Below are positions 1 to 5,850 of a stretch of 12,666 bases of DNA, in pieces. This DNA is from an uncultured Clostridia bacterium (GTDB lineage: Bacteria; Bacillota_A; Clostridia; Oscillospirales; Oscillospiraceae): NCBI GenBank assembly GCA_949289625.1, contig CASEPH010000064.1, positions 1 through 12,666 on the forward strand, given 5' to 3'. Below the pieces are notes generated by a model, which was not told the origin of the DNA, made no database searches, and saw nothing but the letters and a program-made list of their open reading frames with translations. Each line of letters opens with the position of its first letter. The stretch's first letter is position 1. Made by a program: the position numbers and the translations under genes.

Positions 1-211
1 CCGTGTGTGGTGGGTCAAACTTTTCCAATCTAAATTAACCCTTTTATTTTTCCGTTTTTTTATTTTTTTTCCCCCAATTACGGCGGTGCCGCCCCGCCGC
101 AAACCGCGGGCGCCGCTCCTCCTATGGATACTCGATTTGTAAGCTGCTGGTTTACCATAGCATACCAGCGCAGGCAGATTCCATCGAAATCGGTCATCTA
201 TCCAATCTTTT
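1..211. other. Left-edge region without a supported gene
   Basis: This stretch lies downstream of the CarD-like gene. It contains T-rich tracts on the plus strand (55-61 and 63-70) next to a very GC-rich block (81-116) that can fold CGGCGG/CCGCCG (81-86 with 94-99). On the minus strand the GC hairpin is followed by an A tract rather than a T tract, so it is not a canonical terminator for the CarD-like gene. A 39-codon minus-strand frame (197 to 78) lacks a ribosome-binding site. A minus-strand frame also stays open to the left edge, with TTG codons at 102-100 and 28-26 as possible starts, so the next gene may begin around here. I cannot support either as a gene. Confidence 0.4.
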
Positions 212-727
212 TTACGTTTTTGTCTGAATATGCTCCAAAATAAAGGGCTGTACCTGACTCTCCTCGATAGACAGCACATAGGCCATTTCACTGTAGAGCT
301 GCCGCTGGGCTGCGTGCTGCATTTCCTGGTCGCTCATGGGAAGCTGTTTCCCTTGTGGCAATTCCTCCTGATGGCGATGAATGGACTTGAGCATTCGGAT
401 CAGATCCACCGCATCGCCTCCTCGAAGGATCTTGGAAAAGGTCTCCCGGCGAATTTTACTGTCAGCGATCCAATTGACCTGGGTCTTGCCTGCCCTGTCG
501 ATCAGCTCCAAAATCTCCTGCCGGGAAAGCAGCCTCCGGAGTTTTACTTTTTCTGGCTCTGCATCCTCCGGCAAATACAGCAGAATATTATCACTCCCCG
601 TGGGCCGCAGGGTAAGATAAACCCGCTGCCGCCCGCCGAAATTCTTCGTCTCCCGGCCGCAGACCCGGCAGACCCCATGGGCTCCATAATGGACACAATC
701 GCCAACCTTCAAATTCATCGCTGCCAT
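212..727 (-). CDS. CarD-like RNA polymerase-binding transcription regulator
   Basis: The product is predicted to be a 171-residue cytosolic regulator of the CarD/TRCF-RID family, which binds the beta subunit of RNA polymerase and tunes promoter opening. The N-terminal RID-like domain (about residues 4-65) starts MNLKVGDCVHYGAHGVC, the typical 'GD.V.YG.HGV..V' opening, and runs to the PEDAEPEK region. A helical C-terminal part follows (about 67-171, with the ...QRQLYSEMAYVLSIEES... helix typical of these proteins). Start choice: AGGTTAAG-type spacing favours ATG at 727, because GGAGG lies at 737-733, 5 bases upstream. The longer frame beginning with TTG at 739 would place that GGAGG inside the gene. 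Three cysteines (C11, C20, C23) cluster near the N-terminus. The gene stands alone, with its own promoter upstream and a different gene set behind it. Family assignment is from sequence style; target promoters are unknown. Confidence 0.85.
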   Translation of the reverse strand: MAAMNLKVGDCVHYGAHGVCRVCGRETKNFGGRQRVYLTLRPTGSDNILLYLPEDAEPEKVKLRRLLSRQEILELIDRAGKTQVNWIADSKIRRETFSKILRGGDAVDLIRMLKSIHRHQEELPQGKQLPMSDQEMQHAAQRQLYSEMAYVLSIEESQVQPFILEHIQTKT

Positions 728-799
728 CTTAACCTCCAAAATTCCGTCACTACACGATCATACAGTTCCCTCGGCGCCGCAAGCGGCATCCTTATTTGT

Positions 800-829
800 A
801 TTATACCACGGTTTCCATGAAATTGTAAG
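800..829 (-). promoter_or_regulatory. Extended -10 promoter of the CarD-like gene
   Basis: On the minus strand TATAAT (805-800) is preceded by TGG, giving an extended -10. A -35 candidate CTTACA (829-824) lies 18 bp upstream, or TTACAA with 17 bp. Transcription would begin near 793, leaving a leader of about 65 nt. The leader contains the GC palindrome GCCGC-AA-GCGGC (776-787 as read on plus). The rest of the 728-925 gap shows no gene. Confidence 0.65.
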
Positions 830-925
830 GGAATTTTGAATGTTTTCTTCCTCAGCTCCGTTTTTTACCCTTTGAAAGGCTCACCACGCACCGAAATACT
901 GCTTTGCAATGGGGGGATATTTGTT

Positions 926-1867
926 TTATCTTCCTGGCGTTATAGACGCGTTATGCGCCGCAGCACCGATTTCCCGTGTCGGCAACCCCACCGTGACGGA
1001 AAAATATGCGCCCTGGATTTCCGCAAAAATTGTTCCGCCCATCTGCTCCACCAGCTGTTTGGCGATAGACAGCCCCAGTCCCGTTCCCCCTTCTGCACCG
1101 CTGGACACGGTGACATAGCGGTCAAAAAGACGGCCCACCTGTACCGCATCCAGAGCCTCCGCCCGATTCCGAAACGATGCCGTACCGTCCTCTGTCAGCA
1201 CCACCCGGACGTCGCCTGTTCCATATCGGAGCATATTGGAGATCACATTGGAGAAGATCCGTCCCACCGCCTGTCGGTTACCCCACCGGTGTACCGGCTT
1301 CTCCGGGAGCAGGATCTCCGGCGTAATTCCTTTGCTGCAAAAGGCTCCGTAAAATGCCGCCAGACTCTCCGTCAAGGCCCCGGTCAGGTCCACCCATTCC
1401 CGTTCCCCATAGGCGTCGGGACTGAGCACCACGGAATACCGCAGCAGTTCCTCCGTCAGCGTCCGCATGGTCTCTACACGGCCGGAGATGATCTTCAGGT
1501 AATCACGGGTTTGCTGGGGCAGCGCTTCCCGGTCCAGCAGCTCTAAATATCCGCAAATGGCGGTCAGCGGCGTCCGGAGATCATGGGAGATCCCTGTCAC
1601 CGCTTGTTTCAATTCCCGATCTCCCTGAGCATACCGAAGATGCTCCCGGCGAAGCAGCCCCAGCTGCCGATCCAGCGTTCCGATCAATCGCCGAAGCTGC
1701 CGGTCCCCGGAGGCTGTGTCCAACCCCACGTTGGTATCCTCTCTCATCAGCCGGACTATATCCGCTTCCAGCCGGTCCATATCCCGGTGGAGCAGCCGCA
1801 GCCGCACAGCCAGCATGACTGCAACTGCCACAGCTCCTGTCATAAGGGCCAGCAGCAAACATTCCAT
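926..1867 (-). CDS. Sensor histidine kinase of the ABC-transporter module
   Basis: This is a 313-residue membrane histidine kinase, predicted to phosphorylate the OmpR-type regulator at 3736-4398. It has one N-terminal membrane helix (about residues 4-23) and almost no extracellular part, then a charged helical linker. The H-box SHDLRTPLTAICGYLELL carries the phospho-acceptor His95. An N-box (VGRIFSNVISNMLRYG) and a G2 box (GGTGLGLSIAKQLVEQMGG) follow. The usual DxGxG of the G1 box is absent; FRNRAEALD stands in its place, a variant I have seen in kinases next to lantibiotic-type transporters. Start ATG at 1867 has AAGGAGGA at 1880-1873; a 25-residue upstream extension would run into the permease gene. 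The gap to the permease stop is 11 nt and the ribosome-binding site overlaps that stop, so the genes are co-transcribed. Lack of a sensor domain suggests that the transporter passes on the signal (inference). Confidence 0.9.
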   Translation of the reverse strand: MECLLLALMTGAVAVAVMLAVRLRLLHRDMDRLEADIVRLMREDTNVGLDTASGDRQLRRLIGTLDRQLGLLRREHLRYAQGDRELKQAVTGISHDLRTPLTAICGYLELLDREALPQQTRDYLKIISGRVETMRTLTEELLRYSVVLSPDAYGEREWVDLTGALTESLAAFYGAFCSKGITPEILLPEKPVHRWGNRQAVGRIFSNVISNMLRYGTGDVRVVLTEDGTASFRNRAEALDAVQVGRLFDRYVTVSSGAEGGTGLGLSIAKQLVEQMGGTIFAEIQGAYFSVTVGLPTREIGAAAHNASITPGR

Positions 1868-1878
1868 GGAAGTCCTCC

Positions 1879-2745
1879 TTATTTGATGTCCTTTTTCCGA
1901 AATACCGCCAGGCCCAACAGACAGGTCAAGCCCATGATGCACAGGTCATAAATCACAATGCGGACAGGATACACCAATTCCAGACTGGACAGCTGAACCG
2001 CCTGTCCCATGGGATTCACGTCCAACAAAAACTGATAGATCTCCCGTTTTACGCCCGAAAGATAACCAGGATTGGGCACTGTCTCCAGCTCCAAATCTGT
2101 GGCATAGGTGACCACCGTCACATCCGAATAGGTCTCACTGGCGGATACCTGCTGCACATATTCCGGCTCCGACAGTCTTTGATAGACATAGATGGCCCCA
2201 AACATCAGCAGAAAAGAGAGCAGCAGGCATCCCACCGCCGTATGGGTTTTGTTGGCGCAGAGCATGGCAATCAGGCAAAAAACCGCCGTAAATGCCAGCG
2301 TCATCATGGCCCCGATGCCGCAACAGCCCAGCAGTTCCGGCAGGGATAGCCGGGATTCCGCAAATAGGAACATGCTCAGAATCCCAGCAGCGCCCACCGA
2401 AACGCCATAGACCGCCAGCCCGGCACAGCCGCAGGCCACCACATTGGCCATGTAGATGTCCCTGCGTTTCCGTCCCACCAGGATCTTGTTCCGAATGGTT
2501 CCGTCCCCGTATTCCACACCGACAAACAGACTGACAAACACAGCGATCACAATGCCCAAAACGATCTCTGCCCGGAACAGCATCTCATCCAGCGTGACGA
2601 TGTAAGACTCGTCCCCATATTTTAGTTGCTCCACATACTGGAGGACACACAGGAAAACCGTCCACAGCAGCATCCCAACAAACGCGATCCAAAAGATCTT
2701 GCTCCACCGCAGCCGGCGAAAATTGGCCCGCAGGAGTTCACGCAT
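1879..2745 (-). CDS. ABC-2 type transporter permease
   Basis: The product is a 288-residue integral membrane subunit of an ABC transporter, paired with the ATPase encoded just upstream. Six membrane helices are visible (about residues 17-36, 60-78, 97-127, 139-163, 167-187, 264-283), with a large extracellular loop between the last two (about 190-260). The cytoplasmic segment VEYGDGTIRNKILVGRKRRD after helix 2 is the hallmark of the ABC-2/lantibiotic-immunity permeases and probably contacts the ATPase. Start ATG at 2745 overlaps the ATPase stop by 8 nt and uses the GGGAGGTGA at the end of that gene; the longer frame starting at 2841 lies inside the ATPase gene and is not needed. Only one permease is present, whereas LanFEG systems have two. 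The substrate cannot be read from sequence; an antimicrobial peptide is the leading guess. Confidence 0.88.
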   Translation of the reverse strand: MRELLRANFRRLRWSKIFWIAFVGMLLWTVFLCVLQYVEQLKYGDESYIVTLDEMLFRAEIVLGIVIAVFVSLFVGVEYGDGTIRNKILVGRKRRDIYMANVVACGCAGLAVYGVSVGAAGILSMFLFAESRLSLPELLGCCGIGAMMTLAFTAVFCLIAMLCANKTHTAVGCLLLSFLLMFGAIYVYQRLSEPEYVQQVSASETYSDVTVVTYATDLELETVPNPGYLSGVKREIYQFLLDVNPMGQAVQLSSLELVYPVRIVIYDLCIMGLTCLLGLAVFRKKDIK

Positions 2746-3652
2746 GACCGTCACCTCCCACCAGATTGATGTAATAGCTCTCCAGGCTCTCCTCCTTGTC
2801 CTGTATGGCCTGAATCTGACATCCTGCTTCATGGAGGGCAAGGGTCAGTTCAGTGATCCCGACCTCGCCGTAAATCTCTGCCTGATGGTCCGACAAAATT
2901 TTGTATTCCAGCGCCATACCATCCAGGACCCGTCCCAGGATCATCACATCGCTGACCTCCAAATGAAGGCTTTTGCGGCATGCCGCTTCCAGTTCCTCTG
3001 CGCTGATCTCCCGCATCATCCTGCCCTGGTCAATGAAACCGTAATGGGTGGCCAGCCGGGAAAGCTCGTCGAGAATGTGGCTGGAAATCAACACGGTGAT
3101 CTTTTTTTCCCGATTGAGTTTTAGAATCAACTCCCGGATCTCCACGATTCCCTGGGGATCCAATCCATTCACCGGCTCGTCCAGCACCAGGAAATCCGGA
3201 TTTCCCACTAAGGCCACGGCAATCCCCAGCCGCTGCCGCATACCAAGGGAAAAATTCCTCGCCTTCTTTCGCCCGGTGTTCCCCAAGCCCACCAGCTCCA
3301 ACAGCTCCTGTATGCCTTCCTCCGTGGGTCGTCCCAAAATCTGATTTTGCTGCCGGAGATTCTCCAGCGCCGTCATGTCCTGGTAGATGGAGGGCGTCTC
3401 CACCACAGCCCCCATGCGGCGCCGCATTCGCTGGATCTCCGGACTTTGATACGCCTGTCCATACAGGCTATAATCGCCGCCGGTGGGGAATTGCAGGCCG
3501 CAGATCAGGCGAATCAACGTGGTTTTTCCCGCGCCGTTTTTTCCCACACAACCATAGATAGCCCCTTTCGGCACATGCATATTCAGGTTTTCTAGGGCTT
3601 GAAATCGACCGTATGTCTTGCACAGGTTCCGGGTTTCCAATACATATTCCAT
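2738..3652 (-). CDS. ABC transporter ATP-binding protein, LanF/BcrA type
   Basis: This is a 304-residue nucleotide-binding subunit that powers the ABC-2 permease encoded next. Visible motifs are Walker A GKNGAGKTT (residues 37-45), signature FSLGMRQR (134-141), Walker B LVLDEP (155-160), D-loop NGLDP (162-166) and H-loop His192 in ISSHILDE. At the Q-loop position the sequence is VVETPSIY, with Glu85 where most ABC ATPases have Gln. This E-loop is a known feature of the lantibiotic-immunity (LanF) and bacitracin (BcrA) group and supports a role in export of, or protection from, membrane-active peptides. The C-terminal 80 residues form the accessory region common in this group. Start ATG at 3652 has AAGGAGG at 3667-3661, 8 nt away. 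It is the first gene behind the four-box promoter. Confidence 0.93.
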   Translation of the reverse strand: MEYVLETRNLCKTYGRFQALENLNMHVPKGAIYGCVGKNGAGKTTLIRLICGLQFPTGGDYSLYGQAYQSPEIQRMRRRMGAVVETPSIYQDMTALENLRQQNQILGRPTEEGIQELLELVGLGNTGRKKARNFSLGMRQRLGIAVALVGNPDFLVLDEPVNGLDPQGIVEIRELILKLNREKKITVLISSHILDELSRLATHYGFIDQGRMMREISAEELEAACRKSLHLEVSDVMILGRVLDGMALEYKILSDHQAEIYGEVGITELTLALHEAGCQIQAIQDKEESLESYYINLVGGDGHA

Positions 3653-3683
3653 ATAGAATGCCTCCTTGTTGTTTCATACCCGC

Positions 3684-3740
3684 ATTCTATCCTTCGGAGG
3701 TTAAGGAAGCGGTAAAGAAACCGGTTAAGAATCGGTTAAG
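3684..3740 (-). promoter_or_regulatory. Response-regulator box array and -10 driving the ABC genes
   Basis: On the minus strand, four heptamers CTTAACC, CTTAACC, CTTTACC and CTTAACC start at 3740, 3729, 3717 and 3705. The spacing is 11, 12 and 12 bp, about one helical turn, so all sit on one face of the DNA. The first box includes the TAA stop of the response-regulator gene. A good -10, TAGAAT (3689-3684), follows, but no good -35 lies 17 bp above it (CCGCTT). A strong -10 with a poor -35 under a direct-repeat array is the layout of OmpR/PhoB/PhoP-activated promoters, where four TTAACA-like copies sit at about -20 to -60. The likely activator is the neighbouring regulator, giving a separate inducible transcript for the ATPase, permease and kinase genes (inference). 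Confidence 0.65.
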
Positions 3741-4398
3741 ATTCCTCCCGAAGGCGAAAGCCGATTCCCCACACTGCCTCGATGTAATCCCTGCCGCCCT
3801 TCTCCCGAAGCTTTTTCCGCAGATTGGAGATATGCACCTTCAGGGAACTCTCCATGCAGTCCGGCGTTTCCGCCGCCAAGCGTTCCAGCATGACGGATTT
3901 GGTGATGACCTGCTGGGGGTTTTGCAGCAGCAGCTTTAGGATCCCGTATTCCGTTCTGGTCAAATGAACCGGCTGATCCAGAACACAGACCTGTCGGGTT
4001 TCCTGGTCCAGGGACAGCGTTCCCCATTGGAGCCGTTGCCCCGTCCCCCCCTTTTCCCGAAGCCGCACCGCGATCCTGGCCAACAGTTCCGGTGTATCAA
4101 AGGGCTTTGTCATATAGTCCGCCGCCCCTCCCAGCAGTACGTCCACCTTGTCCTGGACGCCGACTTTGGCACTCAGCGCAATCACCGGGATCTCCCGAAT
4201 CCGTGCAAGCACCTCTTCTCCGGAAAGGCCCGGCAGCATCAGATCCAGCAGCACCAGATCCGGCCGATGCTCCCGCAGCACCATCAGTGCCTCCGTACCG
4301 GAATAGGCCCGAAGTACACCATAGCCCGCTCCGGTAAGTACCGTTTCCAGCAAATCTCCAATATACACATCGTCATCCACCACCAAAATGGTATACAT
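3736..4398 (-). CDS. OmpR-family response regulator of the ABC module
   Basis: The product is a 220-residue two-component response regulator. The receiver domain (residues 1-115) has the acidic pocket D8-D10, phospho-acceptor Asp52 (LVLLDLMLPG), Ser76 in ALSAK and Lys98 in TKPF. The C-terminal winged-helix DNA-binding domain (about 125-218) ends with SSLKVHISNLRKKLREKGGRDYIEAVWGIGFRL, the recognition helix and wing of the OmpR/PhoB class. ATG at 4398 has a modest ribosome-binding site (AGGCGG about 11 nt upstream), weaker than its neighbours, which fits low basal expression. It is the first gene of the module and diverges from the aminopeptidase gene. Its cognate kinase is probably the one at 926-1867, and its target the box array right behind its stop codon. 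Direct binding is inference. Confidence 0.93.
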   Translation of the reverse strand: MYTILVVDDDVYIGDLLETVLTGAGYGVLRAYSGTEALMVLREHRPDLVLLDLMLPGLSGEEVLARIREIPVIALSAKVGVQDKVDVLLGGAADYMTKPFDTPELLARIAVRLREKGGTGQRLQWGTLSLDQETRQVCVLDQPVHLTRTEYGILKLLLQNPQQVITKSVMLERLAAETPDCMESSLKVHISNLRKKLREKGGRDYIEAVWGIGFRLREES

Positions 4399-4439
4399 TT
4401 CGTTTCACACCGCCTTTCCTGCAACGCTTTTCGTTCCAT

Positions 4440-4468
4440 ATTGTAACAATGATTTTTCTTCCCCGCAA
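4440..4468 (-). promoter_or_regulatory. Probable promoter of the response-regulator gene
   Basis: On the minus strand TTGCGG (4468-4463) and TACAAT (4445-4440) are separated by 17 bp. The -35 hexamer lies in the centre of a 7-bp inverted repeat (4456-4476). Transcription would begin near 4433, giving a leader of about 35 nt. Confidence 0.5.
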
Positions 4469-4476
4469 CGGAAGAA
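4456..4476. repeat. Inverted repeat in the divergent intergenic region
   Basis: TTCTTCC (4456-4462) and GGAAGAA (4470-4476) form a perfect 7-bp inverted repeat around a 7-nt centre. It covers the predicted -35 of the response-regulator promoter and lies about 15 bp upstream of the -35 of the aminopeptidase promoter, so it is not in either transcript and looks like a DNA operator. The protein that would bind it is unknown. Confidence 0.4.
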
Positions 4477-4490
4477 GTTTTAAGAAATGT

Positions 4491-4519
4491 TTGTATTTCT
4501 ATAAACCAGGGGATATAAT
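4491..4519 (+). promoter_or_regulatory. Promoter of the aminopeptidase gene
   Basis: TTGTAT (4491-4496) and a perfect TATAAT (4514-4519) are spaced 17 bp. The predicted start near 4526 leaves a 20-nt leader containing AAAAGGAGG (4531-4539), 6 nt before the ATG. Confidence 0.7.
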
Positions 4520-4545
4520 GATAGGGAACAAAAAGGAGGATTGCC

Positions 4546-5787
4546 ATGATTCCGCAATTTGAAGCTAAACTAAAGGAATACGCCCATCTGCTGGTGGAGG
4601 TGGGCATGAACGTCCAGCCCGGCCAGACCCCCAGAATCGCCGGCCCCGTGGAGTGCGCGCCCCTGGTGCGGCTGTGTGCTGAAGCGGCTCTGGATGCCGG
4701 TGCCCGGGACGTGATCGTGGACTGGACCGATGATTTTGTCACCCGTCAGCGATACCTGAAAGCCGACAAGGCCGTTTTCTCCGAGTTTCCCTCCTATCTG
4801 CAGGAAAAATTCAACTATTTGGTGGCGCACAACTGCCCGGTTCTCTCCATCATCGGCAGCGATCCGGAGCTGCTCAAGGGGGTCGAAACAGAACGGATCC
4901 AGACCTGGCAGCGTATCAGCGGAGAAGGAACCCGCCCCTATTATGACGCCATGACTGCCAATGCCTTTCAGTGGTCCATTGGCGCCCACCCCACCCTGGC
5001 CTGGGCAGAAAAGGCATTCCCGGACAAGCAAGGTCAGGAGGCCATCGACGCCCTGTGGGAGGCTATCTTCACCACCTGCCGCATCTCCGGCGACGGTTCC
5101 GCTGTAGACCGCTGGCGGGAGCACTGTGCCCGTACCGCCGCCCGGAGCAAGATCCTCAACGACTACAACTTCCAATCCCTGCACTTTCAAAACAGTCTGG
5201 GCACGGATCTCACCATCACCCTGCCGGAAAACCATATCTGGACTGGCGGCAGTGAGCTGAGCCAAAAAGGCGTGGAATTTGTGGCCAACATCCCTACGGA
5301 GGAGATCTTCACCGCCCCCCGGTATGACGGCGTCAACGGCCGGATTTACAGTGCCATGCCTCTGGCCCTGGACGGCAATCTGGTGAAAAACTTCTATCTG
5401 GATTTCCAGGATGGCAAGATCGTAGACGTCCACGCCGAAGAAGGCGAAGCATATCTGCGGGCCTCCATCTCTGTGGACGAGGGCTCCAGCTATCTGGGCG
5501 AAGTGGCCCTGGTGTCCTACGATTCCCCCATTCGCAACTCCGGCATTCTGTTTTACAACACGCTTTTTGATGAAAACGCCTCCTGTCACCTGGCCTTCGG
5601 CTCCGCCTATCCCAACTGTGTCAAAGGCGGAGAGAAGCTCTCCCCGGAGGAACAGAAAAAGCTGGGTCTGAACCAGTCCATCAACCATGTGGACTTTATG
5701 GTGGGCACCGCCGATCTCCAGATCACTGGCATCACCCACGAGGGCAAGGAGATCCCTGTATTCGTGGACGGCAATTTCGCATTTTAA
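4546..5787 (+). CDS. M29-family metallo-aminopeptidase
   Basis: This is a 413-residue cytosolic aminopeptidase of peptidase family M29 (thermophilic AmpS/AmpT/PepS type), which removes N-terminal residues from peptides with a two-metal centre. All six known metal/catalytic positions can be placed: Glu253 (NIPTEEIFTAP), Glu319 (YLGEVALV), His348 and Tyr355 (CHLAFGSAYP), His381 and Asp383 (NHVDF). Their spacing matches the described AmpT set (E250, E316, H345, Y352, H376, D378) with a shift of 3-5 residues. Full length for the family (about 410). ATG is fixed by AGGAGG 6 nt upstream. It stands alone between a divergent regulator and a strong terminator, so it is a single-gene unit. A role in peptide nutrition or turnover is expected; a link with the peptide-type ABC module is only positional. 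Confidence 0.95.
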   Translation: MIPQFEAKLKEYAHLLVEVGMNVQPGQTPRIAGPVECAPLVRLCAEAALDAGARDVIVDWTDDFVTRQRYLKADKAVFSEFPSYLQEKFNYLVAHNCPVLSIIGSDPELLKGVETERIQTWQRISGEGTRPYYDAMTANAFQWSIGAHPTLAWAEKAFPDKQGQEAIDALWEAIFTTCRISGDGSAVDRWREHCARTAARSKILNDYNFQSLHFQNSLGTDLTITLPENHIWTGGSELSQKGVEFVANIPTEEIFTAPRYDGVNGRIYSAMPLALDGNLVKNFYLDFQDGKIVDVHAEEGEAYLRASISVDEGSSYLGEVALVSYDSPIRNSGILFYNTLFDENASCHLAFGSAYPNCVKGGEKLSPEEQKKLGLNQSINHVDFMVGTADLQITGITHEGKEIPVFVDGNFAF

Positions 5788-5801
5788 TCGGAATACAGCA
5801 A

Positions 5802-5840
5802 GACCCCGGCTGAAGCTTGCAATGTGCTTCTGCCGGGGTC
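5802..5840. terminator. Bidirectional terminator between convergent genes
   Basis: GACCCCGGC (5802-5810) pairs perfectly with GCCGGGGTC (5832-5840). After a T/T mismatch GAAGC (5812-5816) pairs with GCTTC (5826-5830). AATTTTCC follows on the plus strand; on minus the tail is TTGCTGTATTCC, less T-rich. It lies 14 nt after the aminopeptidase stop and 11 nt before the end of the converging kinase gene. Confidence 0.8.
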
Positions 5841-5850
5841 AATTTTCCTA

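Noticed and set aside
1..102. Minus-strand frame open to the left edge with TTG starts at 102 or 28
   Set aside because: The start spacing to AGGAGGAG (116-123) is too long for the first, the Lys-rich stretch simply follows the A-rich tracts, and too little sequence is inside the window to judge.
122..169. Weak hairpins CTATGG/CCATAG and GCTGGT/ACCAGC as an RNA element or terminator
   Set aside because: Six-bp stems with long loops and no T tract; no match to a riboswitch or tRNA that I recognise.
78..197. 39-codon minus-strand frame (MTDFDGICLRWYAM...) 14 nt after the CarD-like gene
   Set aside because: No ribosome-binding site before its ATG, Gly/Ala/Pro-rich end that follows the GC-rich composition of the region, and no recognisable family.
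840..880. CCTTTCAAAGG followed by TAAAAAA (minus) as terminator of the kinase gene
   Set aside because: Five-bp stem with one-base loop and an A-rich rather than T-rich tail.
4570..5739. 389-codon minus-strand frame opposite the aminopeptidase
   Set aside because: Shadow of the GC-rich M29 gene: no family features, no ribosome-binding site, and all catalytic residues of the plus-strand gene are intact.
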